A stretch of 64,000 nt of DNA from Subtercola vilae (GTDB lineage Bacteria > Actinomycetota > Actinomycetes > Actinomycetales > Microbacteriaceae), in NCBI RefSeq assembly GCF_004923255.1, contig NZ_QYRT01000004.1, positions 62,001 to 126,000 on the forward strand. Reading direction: 5' to 3'. The notes under the pieces were generated by a model. The model made no database searches, had not been told where the DNA came from, and saw only the letters and a program-made list of their open reading frames with translations. Below, in pieces: positions 16,088 to 25,004 of the stretch (position 1 is its first letter; each line of letters begins with the position of its first letter). The position numbers and the translations under genes are program-made.

Positions 16088-16150
16088 ACAAATACGTATT
16101 GCATATTGGTGTCGACGTGGGTAAATTCACCCTTACCAATACGTATTGGT
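16088..16150. promoter_or_regulatory. Pair of LacI-type operators with core AATACGTATT
   Basis: ACCAATACGTATTGGT at 16135-16150 is a perfect 16-bp palindrome with the central CG usual for LacI operators. A second copy of its core, AATACGTATT, lies at 16091-16100; the centres are 47 bp apart. Both sit between the divergent lacI-type gene and the secreted GH32 gene. Confidence 0.75.
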
Positions 16151-16186
16151 TACGATCGCTTCATTCAGTGCAGAAAAGAGATCATC

Positions 16187-17746
16187 ATGACACCCCACCT
16201 CACTCGCCGACAGCTCATTCAGGCCGGTGCCGCCGGGGCCGCGGCTCTGGTACTGGTCGAAGCCGCGCCACTGCCTGCCCTCGCCGTCACCTCGTTGCGG
16301 GCGCACTTTCACATGACGCCGCCGTCAGGTTGGCTCTGCGATCCCCAGCGCCCCGTGTACACCCGAGGTGCGTACCAGTTGTACTACCTCCACTCGGCCA
16401 TAGACAACGGAGACGGCGGGTGGGATCACACCACCACGACAGACGGTGTCAAGTTCACCTACCAGGGCCCGGTCATCCCGTTGCAGACGAATTTTCCCGC
16501 GTGGACGGGGTGCACCCTCATCGACACGAACAACACGGCCGGGTACGGCGCGGGCGCCGTTATCGCCCTCGCCACACGCCCCACCGGCGGCGTGCGCAAG
16601 TACCAGGAACAGTACCTGTTCTATTCGACTGACGACGGATTCACCTTCACCGCCAGGCCGAACCCTGTGATCGTGAACACCGACGGCAGGTCGGCCACGA
16701 CTCCGGCGCAGGTCGAGAACGCCGAATGGTTCCGCGACCCCAAGGTCGCGTGGGACTCGGTGCACAACCAGTGGGTCTGCGTCATCGGTCGGGAACGCTA
16801 CGCGGCGTTCTACACCTCGACGAACCTCATCGACTGGACCCTGCGGAACAACTTCGACTACCCCGACCACAACCTCGGCGGTATCGAATGCCCCGACCTC
16901 TTTCAGATGACCGCCGACGACGGAACACAGCACTGGGTTCTCGGAGCCGGTATGGACGCCTATAACGAAGGTCTGCCCTGCACCTACGCGTACTGGACCG
17001 GAACCTGGAACGGAACCGCGTTCACTGCCGACAACGTCACCCCCCAGTGGCTTGATTGGGGCTGGGACTGGTACGCCGCAATCACGTGGCCTTCAGTCGA
17101 TCAGCCCACCACCAAACGGTATGCCATGGCCTGGATGAACAACTGGAAGTACGCCAACCGAACGGTTCCCACCGACTCATCCGACGGCTACAACGGGCAG
17201 AATTCGATCACTCGCGAACTGACGTTCGCCCGCCAGTCAGACGGGCGGTATCAGCTTCTCAGCCAGCCGATCAGCGCGCTCGCCTCATACGCCACCAGCA
17301 CGACCACAATTCCCACTCAGGTCGTCAACGGCAGCCTCGTGCTGCCCTGGAGCGGGCGGGCGTATGAACTCGACATCGACATCAGCTGGAGCGCAGCAAC
17401 AAATGTCGGCGTCTCCGTCGGCCGCTCCGCGAACGGCACTCGGCACACCAACATCGGCAAATACGGGTCAGACCTGTACGTCGACCGAGGCCCGTCAGAC
17501 CTCAGCGGGTACTCTCTTCAGCCGTACACCAGGGCGGCCGCTCCCATCGATTCGGGTGCGCGCACGGTACACCTGCGCATTCTGGTCGATCTGCAGAGCG
17601 TCGAAGTGTTCGTGAACGCCGGCCACACCGTGCTGTCGCAACAAGTGCAGTTCACCGACGGCGACACCGGCATCTCGCTCTACTCCGATGGCGGCCCCGC
17701 AACGTTCTCCAACATCAGCATTCGCGAGTTCGCCACCGTGATCTGA
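16187..17746 (+). CDS. TAT-exported GH32 enzyme, levan fructotransferase-like
   Basis: This 519-residue protein opens with a twin-arginine signal (LTRRQLIQAGAAG) and a probable cleavage site after PALA at residue 33. The catalytic domain has the GH32 triad: nucleophile Asp52 in WLCDPQRP (in place of the usual WMNDPNG), transition-state Asp184 in FRDPKV, and acid/base Glu near 234 in GGIECPDLF. A C-terminal beta-sandwich follows. The LCDPQRP variant and GYNGQNSITREL segment resemble levan fructotransferases, which convert levan to difructose anhydride IV rather than hydrolysing it; this is from memory of the family. A plain levanase or inulinase is the alternative. The frame is open to 16034, but ATG 16187 begins the signal peptide. 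Confidence 0.85.
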   Translation: MTPHLTRRQLIQAGAAGAAALVLVEAAPLPALAVTSLRAHFHMTPPSGWLCDPQRPVYTRGAYQLYYLHSAIDNGDGGWDHTTTTDGVKFTYQGPVIPLQTNFPAWTGCTLIDTNNTAGYGAGAVIALATRPTGGVRKYQEQYLFYSTDDGFTFTARPNPVIVNTDGRSATTPAQVENAEWFRDPKVAWDSVHNQWVCVIGRERYAAFYTSTNLIDWTLRNNFDYPDHNLGGIECPDLFQMTADDGTQHWVLGAGMDAYNEGLPCTYAYWTGTWNGTAFTADNVTPQWLDWGWDWYAAITWPSVDQPTTKRYAMAWMNNWKYANRTVPTDSSDGYNGQNSITRELTFARQSDGRYQLLSQPISALASYATSTTTIPTQVVNGSLVLPWSGRAYELDIDISWSAATNVGVSVGRSANGTRHTNIGKYGSDLYVDRGPSDLSGYSLQPYTRAAAPIDSGARTVHLRILVDLQSVEVFVNAGHTVLSQQVQFTDGDTGISLYSDGGPATFSNISIREFATVI

Positions 17747-19215
17747 GTCAGATCGTAGAGCTCGACCCGGGCACGGATGGGCGCGCGGCCGTCAGCCGAC
17801 AAGACGATCTCGCGTGCATCCGGAGCAGAAAAGGCCTGCATCGTCAGGGTGTCCGCCCCACGGTTGGCGAACACCTCGATGATGCACCCATCGACGAAGA
17901 TGTCGAGCTCGAGACGATGAGACAGCGACTGTGACAGCGACTGTGGCGACGACGAAGGCGAAGGCGACGACGACGACGGGAGCCGTACCGAGCTGACCTC
18001 TGCGAACCGCGGGTGAAACTCGTTGCGGCCCGACCGTGTTCGCTCGAACGACAGCGTGTGGGTGCCGGCGGCGTAGTGGAGAACAGCCGCCGGCATCCCA
18101 GCCCCCGAGAGCAGGCCGACGGAGACTTCTGCGGCATCGTCGAGAGTGCAGGTGAGACGGAATCGGTAGTGGCGACCCGCATCGAAGATGACGGGGCCCT
18201 CGAGGTGGTCGGCCTGGTAGGTCTGGCTTGGCTCCGCGGGCAGGGCTTCCTCTGTCACGGCGGGGAGGTTCTGGGTGATGCCGGTTTCGGTGAGTTCGAG
18301 CTGCCGAGGCAGCGTCATGGCGCCTCGCCACGGGTATGTGGGAGCGTCGGCGGCGTACTGCCAGTTGTTGGCCCAACCGAGAATGATGCGACACGCGTCG
18401 GGTGTGTTTGCGAACGAGACGGCCGCGTAGAAGTCACGGCCGTAGTCGAGCGGGCGCCAGGTCTCGGCGTCGTCGGCCACGAAGACGTGCCCGTCGAAGT
18501 GCCCCGTGAAGGAGAAGGCAGCAGAATCGTGATCGGGTACTTTGTTGGTGCTGAGAACCAGAACCCACCTCGGGTGCGACGGGTCTCCATTCAGGTTCAG
18601 CGCAAAGAGGTCGGGGCATTCCCAGACGACCCCCTCGTCACCGAACGGCCCGAATGTGCTCTCGTAGGCCCACATGATGAGGTCGTGCGAGCTGTAGACG
18701 AGGAGCATTCGCTGCTCGGCTTCGACCGCCACCATCACCCAGCGTTCGCGGCCGTGTCTGTCGGCCGCGCGAAACACTTTCGGGTCGCGGAATGCGCTCG
18801 AGTTGCGGTCGAGCACCGGGTTGGCGTGGTACTTCTGCCACGTCATGCCGCGGTCGAGGCTGAACGCGAGAGCCTGGGCCTGCACGGCGTTCGAGGTGAC
18901 ACGCGTGTAGATCGCCACAAGAGGTACGACACCGTCTTGGCCGAACCCGGTGGTGTTGTCGTGGTCGACAACGATCGAGCCCGAGAAGATCTGCTCATCC
19001 TGCGTGTACGGCAGCGCCAGAGACTGCTCTGCCCACGACAGCAGGTCGGTGCTCGTCGCATGCCCCCAGCTCATGTTGCCCCAGTCGTTGCCGTCGGGGT
19101 TGTACTGAAAGAAGAGGTGATAGACGCCGTCGAGGTACACCAATCCGTTGGGGTCGTTCATCCAGTTTCTCTGCGGAGTGAAGTGAAAAACCGGTTTGTC
19201 GGCATCGTCCGTCAT
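17680..19215 (-). CDS. Cytoplasmic GH32 beta-fructosidase (levanase/sucrase type)
   Basis: This 511-residue enzyme has no signal peptide. The GH32 motifs are canonical: WMNDPNGL (nucleophile Asp21), FSGSIV, FRDPKVF and WECPDLF (acid/base Glu). The C-terminal sandwich carries a Ser/Pro/Gln-rich insert (SSSSPSPSSSPQSLSQSLS) before LELDIFVDGCIIEVFANRG. It probably hydrolyses imported fructo-oligosaccharides to fructose. It is the last gene of the leftward fructan operon and its start overlaps the LacI stop by 4 bases. Its last 67 bases overlap the end of the convergent secreted GH32 gene, adding a tail of about 20 residues past the normal family end. Confidence 0.92.
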   Translation of the reverse strand: MTDDADKPVFHFTPQRNWMNDPNGLVYLDGVYHLFFQYNPDGNDWGNMSWGHATSTDLLSWAEQSLALPYTQDEQIFSGSIVVDHDNTTGFGQDGVVPLVAIYTRVTSNAVQAQALAFSLDRGMTWQKYHANPVLDRNSSAFRDPKVFRAADRHGRERWVMVAVEAEQRMLLVYSSHDLIMWAYESTFGPFGDEGVVWECPDLFALNLNGDPSHPRWVLVLSTNKVPDHDSAAFSFTGHFDGHVFVADDAETWRPLDYGRDFYAAVSFANTPDACRIILGWANNWQYAADAPTYPWRGAMTLPRQLELTETGITQNLPAVTEEALPAEPSQTYQADHLEGPVIFDAGRHYRFRLTCTLDDAAEVSVGLLSGAGMPAAVLHYAAGTHTLSFERTRSGRNEFHPRFAEVSSVRLPSSSSPSPSSSPQSLSQSLSHRLELDIFVDGCIIEVFANRGADTLTMQAFSAPDAREIVLSADGRAPIRARVELYDLTQITVANSRMLMLENVAGPPSE

Positions 19216-20222
19216 GCGATGGATGCGCGGATGACCGGCGGGCAGGGAATCAGAATGGGCTTGCCCGACGGGTTCGGATCCCCCAGGAGCCTCCGGATGC
19301 CCGCCGCCCCGAGCTCGTAGTGAGGCAGCGCAACGGTGGTCAGTGGCGGGCGGAGGTGCGCCGCAATGACCTCCTGGTTGTCGAACCCGACAACCGCGAG
19401 GTCGCCGGGAATGGTGAGGCCTCGTTCGTGAGCTCTGTCATAGAGCCCCATCGCCATTCGGTCGTTGTGGCAGAAAACGGCGGTCGCGTCGAGCGTGAGC
19501 ACATGGTCGAGTGCGGCGTATCCCCCTTCTTGGTCTGAGGGGGCGTTCAGCACCAGATCGGGGTCGTAGGCGATCGCGGCAGCCTCGAGTGCTGAGCGGT
19601 AGCCGACGAGTCGCCCCTCCTGGGCCGGCGAGGGTGAAGTGGTGTTGATGAACGCGATCGTGCGGTGCCCCGCCTGAATCAGCAACTCGGTGGCCGTTCG
19701 ACCACCCTGAACCTCGTCGGGAACGACGGCGGGGGCAGTTGATCCGGCCTCGTAACAGTCGACGAGCACGTAGTCGGTTTCGCGCAGTGCCTCGGGTACC
19801 GTGACAGCCCGGTGAAACCAGGTGGAATAGAGGATGCCCCGCACCTGGTGTTCGAGCATCATCGTGATTGCGGCGTCTTCTGCGGCAGGGTCGCCCTCGG
19901 TGTTGGCCACCAGTAAGACGTAGCCGTGTTTCCACGCTTCGTCTTGGGCGCCGTGAATGATCTGCCCGGCGAAGGGAGTGGTTGCGATCGCGTCGGCGAC
20001 GAGGCCGATGAAGTTCGAGGTGCCGCTCGAGAGCGTCTTCGCCAGTGCGTTCGGTCGATAGCCGAGTTCGTGAATGGCATCCCTGACCCGCTGGCGCGCG
20101 TCTTCCCCGATGCGGGCGCCCTCTTTGTTGTTCACGACGTGTGACACAGTGGCAACCGAGACACCGGCGGCGTCGGCCACCTCTCTCATCGTCACCGGTT
20201 GCCTGGCGTGTTCCGAGCTCAT
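19212..20222 (-). CDS. LacI family regulator of the fructan importer operon
   Basis: This 336-residue regulator has a LacI headpiece (TMREVADAAGVSVATVSHVVNN), hinge (PNALAKTLSSGTSNFIGLV) and sugar-sensing core ending in VGFDNQEVIAAHLRPPLTTVALP. It lies inside the operon, 31 bases after the second permease gene and overlapping the next GH32 gene by 4 bases. Its likely targets are the two TTAACCGCTTGA-type operators upstream of the operon at 24990. It is clearly similar to the 15027-16055 regulator, so the two may be paralogues with different DNA specificity. Confidence 0.92.
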   Translation of the reverse strand: MSSEHARQPVTMREVADAAGVSVATVSHVVNNKEGARIGEDARQRVRDAIHELGYRPNALAKTLSSGTSNFIGLVADAIATTPFAGQIIHGAQDEAWKHGYVLLVANTEGDPAAEDAAITMMLEHQVRGILYSTWFHRAVTVPEALRETDYVLVDCYEAGSTAPAVVPDEVQGGRTATELLIQAGHRTIAFINTTSPSPAQEGRLVGYRSALEAAAIAYDPDLVLNAPSDQEGGYAALDHVLTLDATAVFCHNDRMAMGLYDRAHERGLTIPGDLAVVGFDNQEVIAAHLRPPLTTVALPHYELGAAGIRRLLGDPNPSGKPILIPCPPVIRASIA

Positions 20223-20253
20223 CGTCGCTTCTCCACGTACGTCATTGTCACGG

Positions 20254-21156
20254 TCATCCTTTGGTCGCCCCGCTGGCCAGACTGTACGTCATGGCCCGGT
20301 TGAGAATGAGGAAGACCAACAGCAGTGGTGTGATGCTGACACAGACGGCGGCGAACGTTGCCGTCCAGTCGACTTTCCCCATTGCTCCAATGTAGTTCTG
20401 CAGCCCCAACGGAATGGTCTTGAGACCATCGGTGAGAACGAAGGTGTTGGCGAAGATGAAGTCGTTCCAGATGAAGATACTGTTCACCATCGCCACCGTC
20501 ACCATCGTGTTCACCGACAGCGGCAGGGTGATCTGGCCGAAAATGCGGTACGGGCCGGCCCCATCGAGCGAGGCAGCTTCGTAGATCTCGCTTGGAATGT
20601 ACTCGTAGAACGACGAGAACAGGTACACCGACGTGGGCAGCGCGAAGCCGGCGAGCGGGATGATGATCGACTGGTACGTGTTGAGCAGGCCCGCCTGCGC
20701 GTAGTCGACGAACAGCGGCACGAGTGCCACCTGCACGGGCACAATGATGCCGATGAGAAAGAGCCCGCGAACGAATTTGCTGAACCGGAACCCGAGCACC
20801 TGCAGCGCGTACGCGCCCATCATGCCGAGAAACACGATGACAACGATGGCTCCGACGGTGACAATCAGGGAATTGAGGATGTTCAGACCCAGGTTGCCGT
20901 TCGCGAATGCCCTGGCGTAGTTGTCGAACGTGATCTGGGTGGGAAAGGCAAAGGGGTTGCCGCCCGCGAAGTCTTGTTCGGTTCGCACACTCGTGATGAA
21001 GAGCCACGCCAAGGGGTAGACCTGCACGATGACGATCGCGGCGACGATGATGCCGGTGATGCGTGACTGCAGGTTTCGCTTCGGGCGCCGTGACGTGGGC
21101 TGAGGTCGTTCTGTTGCGCTGGCCGAGGTGGCTCGGTGCAGTGAAAGGGTGCTCAT
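20254..21156 (-). CDS. Sugar ABC transporter permease, MalG type
   Basis: This 300-residue inner-membrane protein has six predicted helices and the CUT1 EAA loop (YEAASLDGAGPYRIFGQITLP). It pairs with the upstream MalF-type permease, whose stop overlaps its start by 4 bases. No ATPase gene is present in the operon; CUT1 systems in actinobacteria commonly share one MsiK-type ATPase encoded elsewhere. Context points to short fructans or difructose anhydride as cargo. Confidence 0.92.
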   Translation of the reverse strand: MSTLSLHRATSASATERPQPTSRRPKRNLQSRITGIIVAAIVIVQVYPLAWLFITSVRTEQDFAGGNPFAFPTQITFDNYARAFANGNLGLNILNSLIVTVGAIVVIVFLGMMGAYALQVLGFRFSKFVRGLFLIGIIVPVQVALVPLFVDYAQAGLLNTYQSIIIPLAGFALPTSVYLFSSFYEYIPSEIYEAASLDGAGPYRIFGQITLPLSVNTMVTVAMVNSIFIWNDFIFANTFVLTDGLKTIPLGLQNYIGAMGKVDWTATFAAVCVSITPLLLVFLILNRAMTYSLASGATKG

Positions 21157-22034
21157 GCGTCGGCCTTACGTCGAAGGATCAGAAAGATGATTCCAACAGC
21201 GACCAGGCATTCGATGACCACGAACACCGAGATCGCGCTGGCGTAGCCGTAGTTGGTGCTGGTGAATGCTGTTTTGTACATGTAGGTCGTCAAGAGTTCT
21301 GACGATTGGCCCGGGCCACCGTTGGTCAGAAGGTAGGGGATGTCGAAGCCGCGCAGCGCGTTCGTTGTAGCCAAGACGGTGGTGGTGATCCACACCGGGC
21401 GAATGTAGGGGAACCGAATACGCCAGAACGTCTGCCACCACGATGCCCCGTCGATCTTTGCGGCCTCTTCGAGCTCGGCCGGCACGGCCAGCAATGCGGC
21501 GTAGATGATCAGCATGTAGAGCCCGGTGAAGCGCCACCCTTCGGGTATCGACACCGCGGCGAGAACGGTGCTCACGTCAGAGAGCCAGGCGTGTTGCACG
21601 TTGCCGAGACCGATGAATGCGAGCACCTGGTTGATGAGGCCCACGGGGTCGAGTGAGTAGACCCTCTGAAAGAGGAACGCGATGGCCACGGTCGAGATGA
21701 CCGCGGGCAACAGGTAGAGGGTCTTGACGACTTCGCGCCCGCGGCGGAGCAGGGTGAGCAGGCTCGCCACGATCAGCGCCCCTCCGAGCTGAAGCACCAG
21801 ACAGATCGCCACATACCCGAGCGTGTTGCCGAACGCCTTCCAGAACACGGTGTCACCCGTGAGCATCGTGATGTAGTTCTCGGCTCCGACGAACGTCATC
21901 GGGCTGATGCCGTCCCAGTCGAAGAAGCTGAGAAACAGAGACTGGAAGATCGGCAGCAGTACGGCAATGCCGTAGAGGGCGAGTGGTGGTATCAGGAAGA
22001 TCAGCACGGAGAGGCGTGATCGTTGGGGAAGCAT
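21153..22034 (-). CDS. Sugar ABC transporter permease, MalF type
   Basis: This 293-residue permease has about six transmembrane helices and the EAA loop (LEEAAKIDGASWWQTFWRIRFPYI). It is the partner of the MalG-type permease downstream. It lies 56 bases after the receptor gene. The length and motifs are standard for CUT1 sugar importers. Confidence 0.92.
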   Translation of the reverse strand: MLPQRSRLSVLIFLIPPLALYGIAVLLPIFQSLFLSFFDWDGISPMTFVGAENYITMLTGDTVFWKAFGNTLGYVAICLVLQLGGALIVASLLTLLRRGREVVKTLYLLPAVISTVAIAFLFQRVYSLDPVGLINQVLAFIGLGNVQHAWLSDVSTVLAAVSIPEGWRFTGLYMLIIYAALLAVPAELEEAAKIDGASWWQTFWRIRFPYIRPVWITTTVLATTNALRGFDIPYLLTNGGPGQSSELLTTYMYKTAFTSTNYGYASAISVFVVIECLVAVGIIFLILRRKADA

Positions 22035-22090
22035 CTGCGTCCCTTTCTAGCAGAACCGGGGTTCTGCGTCAGGAGTGAACGGTTTCGGTA

Positions 22091-23440
22091 CTACTTGAAG
22101 GCTTTCGGACCGTTCTCGCCGATGACCCCATCCATCGTCGAGATGAACTCGTCTGGCTTCGTTTCACCCTGCAGAAGCAGTGTGAGCTCCTGCTGCAGTC
22201 GGGTGTTCGAGGTGGGGTCGAGTTGGGTGTCCCACGGCATGGCTGTCTTGTCTCCCACAGTGTTGGCCTGGTCGACGGCCCGCTGGTAGAGCGGTGTCGC
22301 ATTTGCGGGAATCGTCGTTGAGACGTTCGTTGTGGGCGACAGAGCACCGGTCGCCGCGTACACCGCCGGGTAACGCTTCAGAGCGAACGAAAGAAAGTCA
22401 CGCACCAGGGGGTCATACGTTTTCGAGTTCACGGCCATCCCGATACCCGACGGCGACACGTATTCGTTCGCGTCGGTCACCGAACCCTTCGTCACGGGCA
22501 GGGTGAAGTAGTCGATATTGTCCCGAATGGCGGGGTCGAGCTTGTCGGTTGCGAGGCTACCGAGCTCCCACGTGCCGATGTTGTAGACGGCCGCCTTACC
22601 GGAAGTGAAGGAGGCCTGGGCATCTGAGTAGCCGGTCGACGAGAAGCCGTCTTGAAAGCAACCCGCCGTGCCGAGAGTGCTGAGCCAGTTGACCGCAGCG
22701 GTGCCGGTGGAGTCGCTGAGCTTCGCGTCACCCTTCTTCAGGCTCTGAATGTAGTCGGGGCCCGCCGTTCTGAAGGGGTAGTACGACATGTACCGTTCGA
22801 GCGGCCACTGGTCTTGCCCGTCGAGCGCGATGGGGGTGATGCCCGCTGCACGGAGTTTGGTGCACATGGCCGGGATATCATCGAGCGAGGTGGGGATCTG
22901 AACGCCAGCCTGCTGAAAGAGAGCCTTGTTGTACCAGAAGAACTCCAGCTGAAACTCGAACGGCACCATGTACAGCGAGCCGTCGTCGAACCGCTGGTAG
23001 TTCAGAGCCGCCGGCCGATAGTCGTCGTACACGCCGAGGTCTTTCAACAGCGCGGTCGCATCCATCATCTTGCCCTGCTTCGCAAGCTTCTGCGCGAACG
23101 GGGTTGCGTCGGTGTCGAACAGCTCGGGCAGCTGGTTCGCCGCGGCGAGGGTCTCGTACTTCTGGATGTACGAGGGCCTGTCTGGCGTGCTGATCAGGTT
23201 GAGCGAGAACCCGGGGTGATCTTTGGCGTACTCGTCGGCGATCTGCTTCATGGCAGTGATCACCCCACCATCGGCCGGTCGCGACAGCAGCCACGAGATC
23301 TCCCGCGGTTTGATGTCACCTGTCGGGTGGATGTTCGTCGGGTCGGCGCTGCCCGATGAGCCTCCAGCGCCGCAGCCGGTCAGAAGCAGGGCGAGAGCTG
23401 CGGTGGTGGCCGCGGCGGCAAACAGTTTTCGGTGTTTCAT
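22091..23440 (-). CDS. Sugar-binding lipoprotein of CUT1 ABC importer
   Basis: This 449-residue receptor has a lipoprotein signal with LTGC (Cys23). The mature protein resembles family 1 extracellular solute-binding proteins, with typical stretches such as FFWYNKALFQQAGVQIP and a conserved late YVSPSGIGMAVNSKT. I chose ATG 23440 over 23455 because GGAG at about -10 provides the ribosome-binding site for it and itself lies within the upstream codons. It follows the GH32 gene by about 50 bases and supplies the importer's specificity, likely fructan fragments. Confidence 0.9.
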   Translation of the reverse strand: MKHRKLFAAAATTAALALLLTGCGAGGSSGSADPTNIHPTGDIKPREISWLLSRPADGGVITAMKQIADEYAKDHPGFSLNLISTPDRPSYIQKYETLAAANQLPELFDTDATPFAQKLAKQGKMMDATALLKDLGVYDDYRPAALNYQRFDDGSLYMVPFEFQLEFFWYNKALFQQAGVQIPTSLDDIPAMCTKLRAAGITPIALDGQDQWPLERYMSYYPFRTAGPDYIQSLKKGDAKLSDSTGTAAVNWLSTLGTAGCFQDGFSSTGYSDAQASFTSGKAAVYNIGTWELGSLATDKLDPAIRDNIDYFTLPVTKGSVTDANEYVSPSGIGMAVNSKTYDPLVRDFLSFALKRYPAVYAATGALSPTTNVSTTIPANATPLYQRAVDQANTVGDKTAMPWDTQLDPTSNTRLQQELTLLLQGETKPDEFISTMDGVIGENGPKAFK

Positions 23441-23487
23441 GATTTCTATCTCCATTGATCGAACAGTAAAGGAAGGTGAAGCTGGGG

Positions 23488-24990
23488 TCAGGAGGGAATG
23501 AGAAGCGATTCGCTTGAAACGCTGCCGGGGGCGGAATCCGCGACAGCGCTGCTGTCGGAAGCGGTTGAGACCGTCAGCTCGTGAACATCGATGGAGCCGT
23601 CTCCGACAAACACCCCGATGGTTCCGTCGATGTGGTCGTAGAGGCGGGTGCTGAGCATCGTTGAGCGATCGAGGTTTGCAACGCAGAGGTCGCCGTCGAC
23701 GACGACCTCGAGGGTGTGACGCCCAGGCTGCAGGTCACAGGCCCGCTCTAGTTCGATCACGTAGGGTACGTCTCCCGAGACTTCCCACTGCCCCTCCCCC
23801 GTGACCTTTCGCGGCCACCGGTCGAAGACCATGCGGCCACGGCGCGGCTCGAGCCGCACCGCATAGGCGCGGTCGCCGTCGGCGCTGGCCCTCAGAAGCA
23901 ACCCGCATTCGGCGGTGTCTGCCGCGATGTCGAACGAGAACGAGGCAAAGAACCGGCTCGGTATCTCTGTCGAAGAGAGAGCCGTCAGATAACCGTCCCC
24001 GGCATCGAGCGTTCGATTCTCGATTTCACCGTTGACGAACTCCATCGGCACGGTCTCGGTGAAGTGCCGACGCAGTTCCGAGGCGAACGAGAACGCCAGA
24101 GTGCCGTCAGGGCGCTGACTCGCTTCGGTGACAGCAAGCGTGCCGGCCCACTGCCACGCCCCGTCGTCGTGGCCGTCGACGCGGCTCGCAATCCAGCCGA
24201 AGAAGAAACGCCGCCCGTCACGCTCGGCAGACTTTGCCGCGTAGAAAGCGCGCCCGTCGAGGCTGTCGTGTGCCGGAGCGATCCATGGCCCATCGAGAGT
24301 CTTCGACATGCGGTAGCGGGTGACAAAAGAGTCTGAGAACTCCGAGTAGACGAGGTACCACCAGTCACCCCACTGAAACACTTCGGGGCACTCGTGTGCA
24401 ATGTAGCGTCGCGGATCCCAGAACGGCTCCACCGACGTCCACCTCGCCAAGTCGGTCGACACGCATTGGGCGATGACCCCACGCCGCCGAGACGGGCCCT
24501 CCACATGACGGGCAGCTATCAGCATGCGCCACAGCTCTGCCTGGGCATCCCAGAACACAAACGGGTCACGCCAGTCGGCACTCTCGTAGCCTTCTGCCGC
24601 CCCGAACGTGTGCTCCGGATGCCGCACCCACGTCTCAGCGCCATCTGAACTCGTTGCGTGCATGACGACCTGCAACGGCAGCCCGTCGATGCCCAGACGG
24701 TTCGGATTCTGGCCGGTGTAGAACATGTGGTGCTCGCCGTCACGGCCCCGCACAATGCTCCCGGTGTAGACGTTGTAGTCGACGTCGTCTGCCGAGCCGT
24801 GGTCGAACGCCAGCCCTTCATCTTCGAAGGCCACCAGATCTTTCGTGCTGACAAGGTGCCACGGAGTACCCGGCTTGGGGCAGGCGCGCTGTTCGTGGAG
24901 GTAGAACAACCGAAACTCGCCGTTCTCTGCGAACGGGATCACATCCCCCACCCAGGCACCCTCAGGCTGAAAAAATATGTGTTGTGGCAT
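23488..24990 (-). CDS. Divergent cytoplasmic GH32-type enzyme, first gene of the fructan operon
   Basis: This 500-residue protein has no signal peptide. It keeps the GH32/GH68 five-blade propeller plan: PEGAWVGDVIPF at the nucleophile position (Asp16), WRDPFVFW for the second Asp and HECPEVFQW for the acid/base Glu. A C-terminal sandwich follows. The nucleophile motif is WVGD rather than WMNDPN, so it belongs to a less-studied branch. As it is expressed with a small-sugar importer opposite a levan fructotransferase-like enzyme, it may act on an unusual product such as a difructose anhydride; that is inference. ATG 25002 is also in frame but has AAAGG directly abutting it, so 24990 is preferred. 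Confidence 0.8.
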   Translation of the reverse strand: MPQHIFFQPEGAWVGDVIPFAENGEFRLFYLHEQRACPKPGTPWHLVSTKDLVAFEDEGLAFDHGSADDVDYNVYTGSIVRGRDGEHHMFYTGQNPNRLGIDGLPLQVVMHATSSDGAETWVRHPEHTFGAAEGYESADWRDPFVFWDAQAELWRMLIAARHVEGPSRRRGVIAQCVSTDLARWTSVEPFWDPRRYIAHECPEVFQWGDWWYLVYSEFSDSFVTRYRMSKTLDGPWIAPAHDSLDGRAFYAAKSAERDGRRFFFGWIASRVDGHDDGAWQWAGTLAVTEASQRPDGTLAFSFASELRRHFTETVPMEFVNGEIENRTLDAGDGYLTALSSTEIPSRFFASFSFDIAADTAECGLLLRASADGDRAYAVRLEPRRGRMVFDRWPRKVTGEGQWEVSGDVPYVIELERACDLQPGRHTLEVVVDGDLCVANLDRSTMLSTRLYDHIDGTIGVFVGDGSIDVHELTVSTASDSSAVADSAPGSVSSESLLIPS

Positions 24991-25004
24991 CGTCGTTGAC
25001 ATCC

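Noticed and set aside
18013-19320. 435-codon open frame on the plus strand across a GH32 gene
   Set aside because: It is antisense to a clear GH32 enzyme, has no domain signature and follows the codon pattern of high-GC shadow frames.
20074-21066. 330-codon plus-strand frame rich in Glu, Asp and His
   Set aside because: It is antisense to the MalG-type permease and part of LacI, with composition typical of reverse-complemented membrane protein genes.
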